Origin: Spiribacter salilacus
Lineage (GTDB): Bacteria; Pseudomonadota; Gammaproteobacteria; Nitrococcales; Nitrococcaceae
DNA: 64,000 nucleotides
Direction: 5' to 3'
Assembly (NCBI RefSeq): GCF_009649225.1
Contig: NZ_WJPP01000005.1
Span: forward strand, 134,001 to 198,000
Under the pieces are notes generated by a model. The model saw only the letters and a list, made by a program, of their open reading frames with translations, did not search any database and was not told the DNA's origin. Numbering within the stretch: the stretch's first letter is position 1; every line of letters starts with the position of its first letter. Position numbers and translations under genes: made by a program. Positions 1 to 9,507 of this stretch are shown here, in pieces.

Positions 1-323
1 TTAATAACCCCGCCTTATTCGTGTTATTTGCAATCAATGGGATTGCCGTCTGCGTGATGGCTGTTCGCCTTGCGCCATCTGCTGTGCAGCGTTTACTGGC
101 TGCCATTGGGCATCATAGTTTAGCCATTCTTGTTACCCACATGCTGATCATTAAAAGCCTCAAAGTGATGCTATCCCTTGCCGGTGGTGTTTCTTTTTAT
201 GACATTGAACACAGCCTACCCCTTGGGCTAGTTGTGCTAGCCGCAACCGCGGTTTTATCCATCCCCACCGTTTGGTTTATTGAACGTTGGCTGCCATGGT
301 CGCTGGGTCGATTTTCACGATGA
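1..323 (+). CDS. Acyltransferase-3-like membrane protein, C-terminal part (5' end outside window)
   Basis: The reading frame is open from base 3 to a TGA at 321-323, so the true start lies before the window and only about 106 C-terminal residues are seen. They form roughly three hydrophobic segments and contain IGHHSLAILVTHMLII, which resembles the end of integral-membrane acyltransferase-3 (OafA/WecH type) enzymes that move acetyl or other acyl groups onto surface glycans. The family call rests on the helix pattern and this short stretch; the catalytic N-terminal helices cannot be inspected. The stop overlaps the next start (ATGA), which suggests co-transcription and translational coupling. 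Confidence 0.5.
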   Translation, partial: NNPALFVLFAINGIAVCVMAVRLAPSAVQRLLAAIGHHSLAILVTHMLIIKSLKVMLSLAGGVSFYDIEHSLPLGLVVLAATAVLSIPTVWFIERWLPWSLGRFSR

Positions 324-1276
324 AATCCATCATCAAAACCATCGGCCTTTGTCTGGTGCTAGTAGCCACGGGTTATTTTGTGTACGCGCTTTACGCGCAA
401 CGCGCGGTGTTTGCCGAGATTAACTGGTCGGGGGGCGCTGCGCTGGCAATGGTGGGATCCATTGTGGGTATGCTCGCCATCACGCTACTTGGCGGTGTTG
501 CCTGGCGCATTTTGTTAGCCGACCAGGGCTTCAAACTGCCTTGGCCAACGGCCATACGGCTGGTTGCCCTTTCACAAATTGGTAAATACCTGCCCGGCAA
601 TGTGGGCCATTTTGTGGGGCAGGTGGCGCTATCGCGTGCGGTGGGTATTCCTGTGGGTGTCTCGGTTGCCGCCTTAGGTATCTCCACGGTTTGGCTGATT
701 GCCCTAGGCGTGGGCGTGGGTAGCGCCGGGCTCATCGAAGCGGCAGCAACCAGTGGCGTGAGCTGGATGCCTGCCTTTACCCCTGGCCGGCTCATCCCAC
801 TATTTGTGCTGTTAATCGCATTGCCTTGGATTGGCATTTTTGTGCTCAACCACTTCCTACCTACGTTGTCGGAGGCACTGGGCAAAGGCCAGAAAATCAT
901 GCCACCCAGCCTGGGCGCAGCCATACTACTGACATCCCTGTTTTTAGGGACTTTTATCATCTTCGGCCTCATGCTCAAAGCGCAGTCCAGCGCATTATTT
1001 GACACGCCAGATGTGGGGGTGATTACATTTACGCTCTTGTTTGCCAGCGCGTGGGTTGCGGGCTACCTAATTCCGGGGGCACCCGGGGGCGTTGGCATAC
1101 GAGAGGCCATGATGCTGTTGTTGTTCACCCCTTTACTCGGGGCAGGGCCGGCTGCGGCAATCGGGCTTAGCATGCGAGTAGCAACAACATTGGGGGACGG
1201 CGCCGCATTTCTTGCTGGGCTGACCATTGGATGGGCGCAAAAAAACAAGGAAATCAACTATGAAAGCCAATCGTAA
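320..1276 (+). CDS. Flippase-like / lysylphosphatidylglycerol-synthase-TM-like membrane protein
   Basis: 318 residues with about eight hydrophobic segments. The stretch QIGKYLPGNVGHFVGQ (around residues 85-100) and the later GAPGGVGIREA motif are hallmarks of the UPF0104/LPG_synthase_TM (YbhN/AglD-like) family, proposed to act in lipid or lipid-linked sugar flipping. The start at 320 is preferred over the longer frame from 287 because it forms an ATGA overlap with the preceding stop and begins directly with a short basic segment before the first helix. Its 3' end overlaps the GDSL lipoprotein gene, so acyltransferase, flippase-like protein and esterase look like one transcript. Role inferred: envelope lipid or glycan handling. 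The exact substrate is unknown. Confidence 0.72.
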   Translation: MKSIIKTIGLCLVLVATGYFVYALYAQRAVFAEINWSGGAALAMVGSIVGMLAITLLGGVAWRILLADQGFKLPWPTAIRLVALSQIGKYLPGNVGHFVGQVALSRAVGIPVGVSVAALGISTVWLIALGVGVGSAGLIEAAATSGVSWMPAFTPGRLIPLFVLLIALPWIGIFVLNHFLPTLSEALGKGQKIMPPSLGAAILLTSLFLGTFIIFGLMLKAQSSALFDTPDVGVITFTLLFASAWVAGYLIPGAPGGVGIREAMMLLLFTPLLGAGPAAAIGLSMRVATTLGDGAAFLAGLTIGWAQKNKEINYESQS

Positions 1277-2957
1277 AGGTGCCATTTTAAGCACCCTCAG
1301 CTTGGTCGGTGTTTTGGTGGTAAGCGGCTGCTCAAGCAGTGGCGATGGCGTTTCTGCCGTACCCAACCCGTACGTTATTCCCAGCGGCGGGGTGCAAGTG
1401 GCTACCATGCGAACCTTTGGCGATAGCTACTCGGTGCCCGCAGGCTGGGGCGCACCGTGGAATGAAATGCTGGTTGCACAGGGCCGCGTACAAACGCTAG
1501 ATAACTACGCGGTGGGTGGGGCCCAAGCCGCCGTCGGTTTAAGCAATTCGTTTAATGTGCAAATTGATCGGTTTCAAAACACCGGCGTTGGCATTGGCGA
1601 TCGAGACCTCACCATAGCCTATTTTGGCTATAACGATATTGGCCGCGGTGGTAGCGTTGATGGTCTGGGTATTGCCCGTGCCGGCTACCAGCTTGGCGTT
1701 AATCGGTTAATCGACGCGGGCGCCATTGCGGGCGAGCGGCGTTTATTTGTTACCCAAATTCACGACTGGAGCAGCAACCCTCGCGTTAACCCCGCTTTAA
1801 AAGGTGAAGTGGTTGCTTGGAACGACTTTGTAGCCAGTGTTGCCAATCAGTCGCCCAACATTGTGGCGGTTGATCTTTTCACCGTTTTTGAGCGCGTTTA
1901 TCAAGACCCTGCCGCATTTGGGCTAGTAAACGTAACAGACGTCAACCCCAGCCGCAGTAGCGTTGACTTTCTTTACTATGATGGCCTGCACTTTGGCACC
2001 AAAGGCGCCTCCATTATTGCCCGCACTTACAACCACTACCTCACCCGGGGTTGGGATTGGGCGAATAGCTTGGCCGCTGGCGCCAGTGCAGCGGGTCGGT
2101 TGCAGCAGGATATTGATAGTGGATTACTTTACCTGCAGCTCCAACAAACCAATGACTCGGTCGAGGCCTTTCAGCTTGGGCCTGATTCTGCTGAGTCAGG
2201 CATGGTCTTAGACTTTGCCATGAATAGCCTACCGGGCAAAAACAGCCGCTTAGGCGTGGCCTTGTTAACGGAGCAACAAGACTTTGGCAACGCACTAAGC
2301 CCCGTGTCAGATGCCGATGGCACGCTTAATAGTACGGGGCTTGCCAGCTACATTCGGGCGGATATGGGCCCCATTAGTAGCAAAACGCAAATCAGCGCCC
2401 TTGAGCACACGCGGCGCGATCGCGCTTACGACGATTTGATGGATTTTGGCATTCGAACTCGGGCCAACTCCAGCAGCTTATCTGTGCAGCAGCGCTTTTC
2501 TAGCCTGGTTAATCTTGGCGGCGTAACGCTCGCACCTTGGGCTGGTTTCACCCACCATACGCTGGAAATGGATACCGACCGCCATCAAAGCCTTTACACC
2601 TCGCCCACGCGGGTGCAGGCCAGCGGCTACAACACGCTGATGGCGGGCAGCGGGCTAAATATTATCGGCCACCCCATCAGCCTTGCTCATGGCGCCGAAC
2701 TCCAGCTGAATGCCTCATTAAGCCTTGAGCAAAGCCTGTATCGTGACTCCATCGAGCTATCGTTTACTGAATCGGCGCTCAGCGGTGTTGTGCAAAAAGA
2801 ATCTGTAGATTTAGGCGATATGGAACGCCGCAAAATGGGCATGGGTGCGGGCCTAAACTTCCACAACGGGATCAGCGTTTATTTGGGCTACTCCGTAGCG
2901 GAGCAAGATGGAGAGCTGGCAGACCAAGGGTTGTTATCTATTAGTCGTCAGTTCTAG
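1260..2957 (+). CDS. GDSL (SGNH) esterase with autotransporter-like C-terminus, lipoprotein signal
   Basis: 565 residues from an ATG at 1260 with AAGGA 8 bases upstream. The N-terminus has a basic start, a hydrophobic core and a lipobox (VVSGC). It is followed by the SGNH hydrolase blocks: GDSYS (block I, nucleophile Ser), a Gly in VGGAQ (block II), GYNDIG (block III, Asn) and YDGLHF (block V, Asp and His). The last ~270 residues alternate polar and hydrophobic residues and end in SISRQF, with a terminal Phe as in outer-membrane beta-barrels. This matches autotransported lipases/esterases (EstA-like). Likely location is the outer membrane, where it could hydrolyse ester groups of lipids or O-acetylated glycans (inference). 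A lipobox is unusual on a classical autotransporter. It overlaps the convergent gene by 17 bases. Confidence 0.78.
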   Translation: MKANRKGAILSTLSLVGVLVVSGCSSSGDGVSAVPNPYVIPSGGVQVATMRTFGDSYSVPAGWGAPWNEMLVAQGRVQTLDNYAVGGAQAAVGLSNSFNVQIDRFQNTGVGIGDRDLTIAYFGYNDIGRGGSVDGLGIARAGYQLGVNRLIDAGAIAGERRLFVTQIHDWSSNPRVNPALKGEVVAWNDFVASVANQSPNIVAVDLFTVFERVYQDPAAFGLVNVTDVNPSRSSVDFLYYDGLHFGTKGASIIARTYNHYLTRGWDWANSLAAGASAAGRLQQDIDSGLLYLQLQQTNDSVEAFQLGPDSAESGMVLDFAMNSLPGKNSRLGVALLTEQQDFGNALSPVSDADGTLNSTGLASYIRADMGPISSKTQISALEHTRRDRAYDDLMDFGIRTRANSSSLSVQQRFSSLVNLGGVTLAPWAGFTHHTLEMDTDRHQSLYTSPTRVQASGYNTLMAGSGLNIIGHPISLAHGAELQLNASLSLEQSLYRDSIELSFTESALSGVVQKESVDLGDMERRKMGMGAGLNFHNGISVYLGYSVAEQDGELADQGLLSISRQF

Positions 2958-3612
2958 TGGTTAAAACAACGGCACCCAGTAAAGCGAGTGCGGCCAAAAT
3001 AAACCAAGCGCTAAACTGCGCCTGAGCGGCGTCGCGCTTAATTTGCAGGCGATGAACGATGCCATGGCTGGGGTGGGTCACATTGCCAATCGTGACCCGC
3101 TCAGCTCCCTCCACTGCACGATCAAAATACACCGAAGGGGCGGCCGTTTCGACGCCCTGTGTTGCCTGAATCACCATATCCACCGGCTGGCCATAAACCT
3201 CGCCAAGGGTTAGGTCATCAAAGCAAAACGACTCAAAGCGTAAATCCTGCAGCTGATCAAATGCCAATTGGCTAGTGCCTAATACCACCTCGTCTTGTTC
3301 AAGGGTCATCTGCAATTGCCCGCCCCGCGCCGAGCCGCCATGCGTTGCCATATAAACCGATAAACACACCGCTTGATTTGCGTAATGCCGCGCCATCGGG
3401 GCACCGACAAGACGATCCCACTCCAGTGGTTGGCGAAGACTTACACCAGGCGATAGCTTGGGTGAGAGCTCTGCCTCTACCGGATGGGGTTTTTCGCCCA
3501 GGTTCACTTGCCCATAGTTTTGAATCTGACCCGCCTCACGCAACGCCATCCAACCCAATAGAATGGCAAACGCCAGCAGACCCACAATCCAATACCGTGC
3601 CATGCCCGTCAT
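2941..3612 (-). CDS. Bitopic membrane protein with periplasmic beta-rich domain
   Basis: 223 residues, no recognised family. One helix at the N-terminus (residues ~5-24), one at the extreme C-terminus (FILAALALLGAVVLTT), and between them ~160 mostly beta-type residues that would face the periplasm. The layout repeats in the gene at 12901-13497, and a comparable extracytoplasmic block sits after the first helix of the GT-C protein at 7372-9414. Its start overlaps the stop of the GT-C gene upstream, so it belongs to the minus-strand glycosyltransferase operon and may be an accessory or sugar-binding partner of GT-C enzymes (inference from context and topology). Confidence 0.6.
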   Translation of the reverse strand: MTGMARYWIVGLLAFAILLGWMALREAGQIQNYGQVNLGEKPHPVEAELSPKLSPGVSLRQPLEWDRLVGAPMARHYANQAVCLSVYMATHGGSARGGQLQMTLEQDEVVLGTSQLAFDQLQDLRFESFCFDDLTLGEVYGQPVDMVIQATQGVETAAPSVYFDRAVEGAERVTIGNVTHPSHGIVHRLQIKRDAAQAQFSAWFILAALALLGAVVLTTRTDD

Positions 3613-5201
3613 ACCTGACTCTCAATATAAAAGGGAATAATTTGGTCTAAGTACGCATTGGCAAGGCCAAACACCAGCAAAACAAAACCCACCGCCAACA
3701 CCCATCGCGGTACTTTCAGCGCCTGCACCGCTACCCCAAATGCCACCACCAGCAAAGGCAAAATGGGGAAGAGATACCGCCCCTGCGTGGCACTCGGATA
3801 ACCCAAGATCAAATAACCAATGTAGATTTGGTAAAGCAATATCGAGCCAAAAAACAGAAAAATAATCGGCGCGTACAGCGCCAGACGTGAGGTTGCCTGC
3901 TGGGGGAAAAACAATAAACCTAAAGCCAATGCCGCCAGCATGGGGGGCGCTGACATACTCAGCAGCTGTAGCAGCCCATTAGGCTGGGCCGGAACGCCAC
4001 TAGAGATAAAAATAATTACCGAATAGGCCGTGCCACCAATTAAAAGCGCGCCCAGCAACCCCCATTTAAGCGGTAATAACGGCAATCGCACGGCAATGAA
4101 CGATTGCACACTCACCCCCCATGCCGGCTCATTGCGGGTTTTGCGGCGTAATGCTTGGTATACCAGCACCAATAAAAACAAAGCAAAGATAATGAGGGTG
4201 CCCAACAGCACCCAGGTAAACGCTTCTCGAGAAAAGCCATAAATCTGCGTCATCCGAATACCGGTGCAGAACTCCCGCAGCTCAGGTGTTACGCAGTAAC
4301 CCGAAAAACCAATCAGGCCCAAAAAATGCCCAAATAGCCATTCCATAACGGGCCAGTCACCTAAAAGCTCGGTAAAGCTACTGCTGCCCAAGCCCGCCCG
4401 CGGATCAACCTCAGAGCCTGATCGATAAAACGGTGAGCCATGGTGATAAAAGCTGCGGCCCATCCACCACAGCGGCCCGGCCAAAGCCAGCAAACTAACC
4501 CCCACACTATGGGTTAGCCAGTGTTTAAAGGGCCCGCGTAATTCAAACACCATAATGGCAACGAACGGTGCAATCAGCACCCAGGCGTTCATCTTAGTGA
4601 TGCCGGCTAGCGTGAGCCAAAACGCACACCAATACGCCGCTGAAATCTGATGGCGCAAAATAAACTGCGTAAAATACAGCGTGGCGATGGCACAGAGCAG
4701 CAACAAAAACACATCATTGGTGGTGCCAGAGGATAGATGCAACAAATTGGGCACTAAGGTTATCGCTACACTGCCAATCGCGGCGCGCGGCGCATCTAAG
4801 CCGATTAAGGTTAGGTTTTTAAATAACACAAACACCAGCAGCCCCAGTGATAGGGCCGACACTAGGCGTGGCGCGCGGCTTATCCACCACTTTCCATCGG
4901 TTAGCTGATCTGCCAGTAGATACGGAATGGTTGCCACCGCATAAAAAAGCGGGGGGTGTTGTGCCATGTAATTACTTCGATTGTCTTCGCCCCAGCGCTC
5001 GACATCATAGCCCCAGCGGCCACTGGTCATTTTTGCCTCGCCAAACAGCGGAAACACGGTGCCATTGGCAATGTCATGCACGTAAGAGTAATGACCAGAT
5101 TCATCGGGCGTGTCACCCAACGGGGTCACGAACAACGCCATATAGGTTGCCAGTATTGCCACTAACAATGCTGTGCTAATAGATGCCCAACGGCTAGACA
5201 T
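3609..5201 (-). CDS. GT-C type membrane glycosyltransferase (PMT/DUF2142-like)
   Basis: 530 residues with about eleven hydrophobic segments. After the first helix comes GDTPDESGHY, an acidic first periplasmic loop with the Asp/Glu pair that binds metal or donor in GT-C enzymes. Such proteins use polyprenyl-phosphate sugars to glycosylate periplasmic acceptors. The start at 5201 (MSSRW) is preferred to 5252: it overlaps the upstream stop by a few bases and lies directly before the first helix. It sits in the operon 9414 to 2941, between a GT2 gene and a bitopic beta-domain protein. Donor and acceptor cannot be read from sequence; DUF2142 or GT39/83-like membership is uncertain. Confidence 0.7.
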   Translation of the reverse strand: MSSRWASISTALLVAILATYMALFVTPLGDTPDESGHYSYVHDIANGTVFPLFGEAKMTSGRWGYDVERWGEDNRSNYMAQHPPLFYAVATIPYLLADQLTDGKWWISRAPRLVSALSLGLLVFVLFKNLTLIGLDAPRAAIGSVAITLVPNLLHLSSGTTNDVFLLLLCAIATLYFTQFILRHQISAAYWCAFWLTLAGITKMNAWVLIAPFVAIMVFELRGPFKHWLTHSVGVSLLALAGPLWWMGRSFYHHGSPFYRSGSEVDPRAGLGSSSFTELLGDWPVMEWLFGHFLGLIGFSGYCVTPELREFCTGIRMTQIYGFSREAFTWVLLGTLIIFALFLLVLVYQALRRKTRNEPAWGVSVQSFIAVRLPLLPLKWGLLGALLIGGTAYSVIIFISSGVPAQPNGLLQLLSMSAPPMLAALALGLLFFPQQATSRLALYAPIIFLFFGSILLYQIYIGYLILGYPSATQGRYLFPILPLLVVAFGVAVQALKVPRWVLAVGFVLLVFGLANAYLDQIIPFYIESQV

Positions 5202-6114
5202 GCTCAACCCCACTAAAAAAAGGTGGCGGCCCGGCGCGGCCTTTAATGCCATCAGCCACCCCGCGGCCCATCATCTGCAGCGAAGCCCAGCGATGCGCGC
5301 CAAACAGCAAAACAAACAAAAATATTTGGAGTAGCCGTAATGCATCGCCCCGCTTCCAGCGCGCGGGCAGACTTTGGCGTGCATACAGCAGCAGACTATT
5401 ACGAAACATTGTGTAATACCGCCAGGGGGCGTGCGTGCTGACTTGTCGCTTTCGACCCAACCAAAAGGTATACCGCTGCTCACCAAGCGAATGAGAAAAG
5501 GCCGCCCGTTCGGTGCCAAACAACTGATAGCCTGCGTTAGCCGCGCGCAGGCACCACTCAGTATCAATATGATCGATAAACAACGGCTCATCCATTAGCC
5601 CCACCGCCTGCAGTGCCTTAACGGGCATTAATGTACCAGAGGCAATCGCAAAATCGATGGGAATGGCGGCTTCGTTGGGCGCAGGGCGCACCCGAACAAA
5701 CCCCCAGCGGCTAATGCGCACAAACCCCGGCCAATGCGCAGATTGACCCTGTCGGTACGCTGGCGCTACCCCGGCAACTGGCTTATCAGCGGCTTGTAAG
5801 CTAGCCAGCACTTCACTGAGCGCGGTTACGGTGCCCGCATCAGGCAGGCTATCTTGATCCAGCAGCAAAATGGCATCTACCGTGGCCAGCAAGGCGGTGA
5901 TGCCTTGGTTTTGCGCTGCAGCCAAGCCTAAATTGGCTGCATTACGTTGCCAGTGCAACTGCGAATAACGGGCTTGTAGCTCGTGTTTTTCTTCAGGCGC
6001 TGCCTGGTTTAACACCACAGCGGCGGTGCTGACCTCTGCCGTTATGCGGCTGAGCAATGCCTCTAGCTGCGCATCGGGCGCTTGATAGGCCACGATAACG
6101 GCCCCCACCCGCAT
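5194..6114 (-). CDS. GT2 glycosyltransferase, rhamnosyltransferase-like
   Basis: 306 residues. GT-A fold signs: VGAVIVAYQAP at the N-terminus, NLGLAAAQNQG (nucleotide-binding region, residues ~61-71), LLLDQDSLPD (metal-binding DxD-like site) and IDHIDTEWCLRA in the acceptor half. The DQDS variant together with HIDTEW is typical of bacterial rhamnosyltransferases that use dTDP-L-rhamnose, so a rhamnosyl donor is inferred, not proven. A C-terminal hydrophobic patch (LLQIFLFVLLFG) may dock it to the inner membrane. It lies two bases after the WsaF-like gene and overlaps the next GT-C start. Confidence 0.78.
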   Translation of the reverse strand: MRVGAVIVAYQAPDAQLEALLSRITAEVSTAAVVLNQAAPEEKHELQARYSQLHWQRNAANLGLAAAQNQGITALLATVDAILLLDQDSLPDAGTVTALSEVLASLQAADKPVAGVAPAYRQGQSAHWPGFVRISRWGFVRVRPAPNEAAIPIDFAIASGTLMPVKALQAVGLMDEPLFIDHIDTEWCLRAANAGYQLFGTERAAFSHSLGEQRYTFWLGRKRQVSTHAPWRYYTMFRNSLLLYARQSLPARWKRGDALRLLQIFLFVLLFGAHRWASLQMMGRGVADGIKGRAGPPPFFSGVEHV

Positions 6115-6116
6115 GG

Positions 6117-7379
6117 CTAAGACGCACTCATGTTAAGCCAGCGGGCCCAAACTTTTTCTGCCAGCGGCGCAAAGGCCACCTCGCCTGTTTGGTAGGCGCC
6201 GAGTAGGCCGCTGCCATCATGCACCCCAATTAGGCGTTCATCATAACGGGCAAGATGCTGTGACAATGCCGCTGCCATGGCAGGGGTATCGCCTGGCGCA
6301 AAGGCTTGCAGCCCACCGCCCCACTGGGTCAGATCTTTATTGGCATACTGATTGGTGATCACCTGCAAGCCAGCTGCCGCCATTTCTAAGGGCGGATAAC
6401 TCGGGTGCGGAGAAATCATTAAAGAAACGCCGGCATAGCAGCGCCGCAGCTCGGCGGCATAGGCCGATAAGCTCAGCTTGCCGTGTGACTCCAGCACCAG
6501 CCCATCACCAAGCCCAATATCAGCATGCGGCTCACCCACCGAAATAAACTGCCACCCCGCCGCAGCTCCAGTGGCAACCACCTGCCTGAGCACATCAATA
6601 ACAAGCGGAAACGCATTACGCTCTACCGTGGGGCGACCATACACGAGCACGCGTTTTTCGCGTGGCCAGGGGCCATCGTTTAAACCCGCTTTAAGATCAG
6701 GATTGAACACCGGATCAAAACACAAGGCATCGGCAGCAATGTACTGATTTTGCGCCATAAAATCGCGCAGCAACTGGCTGTTACACACCGGCAGCACACG
6801 CGTTGGGTTGGCGTAGGTTTGAGCGGCCAAGGCATAACGGGCAGACCACGGGTAAAAGCCCGGCTCAAAATCCTGAATTAGATAAATAAATGGATGATCA
6901 GGCGTTAAACGCGCGGCCATGTGCGCGGTCCACCAGGCGGTGGCAATCACGCATTCATTGGGGCGCATGCTAAGCGCTTGCTCACGCCCGCCCGCTGGAA
7001 TAATCCAATAGCCTGGGGCATCTGTTGCTAGCGTGCCTATTTGCCAATCAGGAAAACGGGCTTTTTCTGAATCCGCCAGCGCGGATTCGTCTGTTACCAC
7101 AATGCGTAAATCATCCACCAGCGGCCGAAAACCTTCTAAAAAAGCCATGGCCGTGGCAATGCCGCCAAAATAATGCCGCTCTGAGATACCGGGCAGTAGC
7201 AGCGTTACCCGACTGCGCTCAGAGGCCACCGACCGCGCCGGCAAGGGGTTAATCTCGCCAACTTCAGGGTTGGCATGCCGAATTCGGCTAATTTCTTCAA
7301 AGAAATAGCCATAAACCGCCCTAAGCGCGGCCTGCAGCCACCGCTGCGACAAAAGAGAACGCAAAGCCGATTTAATCAT
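6117..7379 (-). CDS. WsaF-like glycosyltransferase (GT4 fold)
   Basis: 420 residues. YFGGIATAMAFLEGF in the N-terminal domain, IATAWWTAHMA and FIYLIQDFEPGFYPW in the middle, and HPSYPPLEMAAAGLQVITN (nucleotide-binding half, E of the EX7E-like motif) are the landmarks of the WsaF family of GT-B rhamnosyltransferases known from S-layer glycan synthesis. A paralogue with the same landmarks lies at 22913-24136. It should act in the cytoplasm on a lipid-linked acceptor. The start overlaps the upstream GT-C stop. Rhamnose as donor follows from the family; no dTDP-rhamnose genes are in this window, so they would have to lie elsewhere. Confidence 0.78.
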   Translation of the reverse strand: MIKSALRSLLSQRWLQAALRAVYGYFFEEISRIRHANPEVGEINPLPARSVASERSRVTLLLPGISERHYFGGIATAMAFLEGFRPLVDDLRIVVTDESALADSEKARFPDWQIGTLATDAPGYWIIPAGGREQALSMRPNECVIATAWWTAHMAARLTPDHPFIYLIQDFEPGFYPWSARYALAAQTYANPTRVLPVCNSQLLRDFMAQNQYIAADALCFDPVFNPDLKAGLNDGPWPREKRVLVYGRPTVERNAFPLVIDVLRQVVATGAAAGWQFISVGEPHADIGLGDGLVLESHGKLSLSAYAAELRRCYAGVSLMISPHPSYPPLEMAAAGLQVITNQYANKDLTQWGGGLQAFAPGDTPAMAAALSQHLARYDERLIGVHDGSGLLGAYQTGEVAFAPLAEKVWARWLNMSAS

Positions 7380-9414
7380 GGCGCCTAAGGATACACCGAT
7401 GCAGCAATACCGCCAGACAGACGATCATTAATGGGTGCAAAGGCACCGCGTACCGATCTACCCCCTGCGAGAGCAGCGCGTAAAACAGCAACATGCCAAA
7501 AGGGATGGCCGTGAGCAGAAAATCTTGCTGACGGCCCGTAAAAAATGCCACCAATGCCAAAATAATTAGGGCAGACCCAGCCGCTAAATTCACGCCATCG
7601 CGCAGTTGGATGGCGGTGTTCCATTTTAAAAACTCGTTTGGCGCTAAAGAGAATGTCCAAAAACTTTTCCAAAACACCAACCCGCTCACCATTAAATGGG
7701 CCATGGGCTGCTCTTGAAACATTTGAAACGCTTTTGCAGACACCACATCGCCCGCCTGCATATTGGGAAAGGGCACATCGAGCTCTGCATGCACTTTGCG
7801 CTGATGAATCATCTCGGCTGCTGCGGCCTGATGAAAGCTAATGGCTTGATCGGGCTGGCCGCTGCGCCGCGCTGCCCAATCATCGCCAGAAAAATCGGAT
7901 GGCCCATGATTCAAGCGCGCCCAGCGGCCGGCGCGCTGCAAATCACCGTCTTGACGCTCAAAGCTCGTGCCCGCCACCCATCGATTCATGGTAAAAGGCC
8001 CATACAAGGTGATCATGCCCTTCATCTCTTCGGTATCCATGCCATTCATTAGCGCGCGCATGTACACCACATGCGAATTACGCTCAGAGGTCATTTCAAT
8101 GCGGTCAAAATGAATATAGCCACGAATCACCCAAGCAGACACAAACACCATTGCAGTTAAAAACACCACGGCACTAAGCTTAAAAGCCTCAGCCACTTGC
8201 CCCGGCATTTTTCTATGCCAAACCCATACCCACAGCGGATAGAGCAGCGCAAAGAACAGGCCCACGTAAACAAACGCCGCTTTAGTGAGCATCAACAACC
8301 CAAACGCCACGCCGGCGGCTAAATATCGCCAAAAACTCGGCTTGGCAAAAGCGCGCATCAATAGATACAAACTGGTGGTTAGCAAAGCCGCGCCGTGTAG
8401 CTCGGTATAAAACATATCAATGCGTTGCGGCACCGCATAAAGAAAATAATAGGCGCCCACCACCGCGAGGGTGGCCACCGGCATGGACCCAGAAAGATGC
8501 CGGGCCAGCAGATACGTTGAGATTAGCCCCAAAAACGCCCACAGCAAATTCACCTGCTTAAAGAGCCAATACCCATGGCGCGTTTGCATATCGCCTACAT
8601 CGCTAATCACGCCTGTGGCCTGCAGTGTCATAATCCACGCGGCGGCAGTAATCGGCGGCAAGGGCTCACGCAGGTTACTCGGCTGAGGGGTTAATGACCC
8701 CCGTGAATGCGCTAGCACCCCGTGCTCAACGAGGTTTAGCGCCATTGCATAGTTTTGTGAGGAATCACCCGGAAAGCCTCTTTCAGAAATCTTTTGCCCG
8801 GCCATTAGCGTTAACCCGAGCATGCAAATCACTAAAGCCACCCCACGCATTGCACTGGCGCCCGAAAAGCCCAGCAACGTTGCTACCAGCCAGACAACGC
8901 TGACCAAAACAACCGCCAGCAGACCCACCCCGGCCATCCACCCCCAGCTGGGGCCCGCTAAAACATGGCTGGGCTTTAGCTCTAGGTAGGGGTCGTTGCC
9001 GATAGACTCAAAATAAACGGCATCTGATTCGATACGGATTTGGCCGATACCCGCGGTGGTTTGAATGGCATCTACCAGCGCATCGGCGCTAAGTACTCGA
9101 TCTGACCAACGGGTTTTAACGCGCAACTCAGCCACGCCAAACTCACCGGGCGACTGGCCTAAATCGATGCGCAGGTGTTTGATGGGGAGTAGGCCGCGAT
9201 GCCAAAAGTGCGCGGTGGCCCATTCATTGGGCGTTAGCTCGCGCTGCAGGCGCCTGTCGGCCGAAAATGCGTGCCCTGGCGCGGCCATAAACAGTTCAAT
9301 ATCCCCTGCTTGTGGCGCATAGCCTTCTACATAAACATCTAGCCGCTGCGGCGCAATTAACACCACAATAGCAACCAATGCAGCCAGCATTTGCAAAACG
9401 ACCAGGCGGGCCAT
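7372..9414 (-). CDS. Large GT-C membrane glycosyltransferase with extracytoplasmic beta domain
   Basis: 680 residues from the ATG at 9414 (GGAG 7-8 bases upstream; the longer frame to 9525 lacks a ribosome site and would run into the divergent gene). One N-terminal helix, then ~150 beta-type residues (VYVEGYAPQ to LELKPS), then about eleven helices. RGFPGDSSQNYAMALNL supplies the acidic first loop of an ArnT/PMT-like GT-C core, and DMFYTELHGAAL fits the second. A long periplasmic segment follows WVIRGYIHF. It probably uses a polyprenyl-phosphate sugar in the periplasm. First gene of the minus operon ending at 2941; the divergent gene at 9508 could provide such a donor. Confidence 0.7.
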   Translation of the reverse strand: MARLVVLQMLAALVAIVVLIAPQRLDVYVEGYAPQAGDIELFMAAPGHAFSADRRLQRELTPNEWATAHFWHRGLLPIKHLRIDLGQSPGEFGVAELRVKTRWSDRVLSADALVDAIQTTAGIGQIRIESDAVYFESIGNDPYLELKPSHVLAGPSWGWMAGVGLLAVVLVSVVWLVATLLGFSGASAMRGVALVICMLGLTLMAGQKISERGFPGDSSQNYAMALNLVEHGVLAHSRGSLTPQPSNLREPLPPITAAAWIMTLQATGVISDVGDMQTRHGYWLFKQVNLLWAFLGLISTYLLARHLSGSMPVATLAVVGAYYFLYAVPQRIDMFYTELHGAALLTTSLYLLMRAFAKPSFWRYLAAGVAFGLLMLTKAAFVYVGLFFALLYPLWVWVWHRKMPGQVAEAFKLSAVVFLTAMVFVSAWVIRGYIHFDRIEMTSERNSHVVYMRALMNGMDTEEMKGMITLYGPFTMNRWVAGTSFERQDGDLQRAGRWARLNHGPSDFSGDDWAARRSGQPDQAISFHQAAAAEMIHQRKVHAELDVPFPNMQAGDVVSAKAFQMFQEQPMAHLMVSGLVFWKSFWTFSLAPNEFLKWNTAIQLRDGVNLAAGSALIILALVAFFTGRQQDFLLTAIPFGMLLFYALLSQGVDRYAVPLHPLMIVCLAVLLHRCILRRHD

Positions 9415-9507
9415 GAATAATCTCCGTTTATACGGCAAGATTAGCAGGCTCAGCCGCACAATGGATATGAGGTCGAATTTTTTACCGCCATCCCCCAAAA
9501 TAGACAA

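Noticed and set aside
391-1005. Long minus-strand ORF inside the flippase-like gene
   Set aside because: Opposite a gene with strong membrane-family motifs; product is low-complexity and has no ribosome site.
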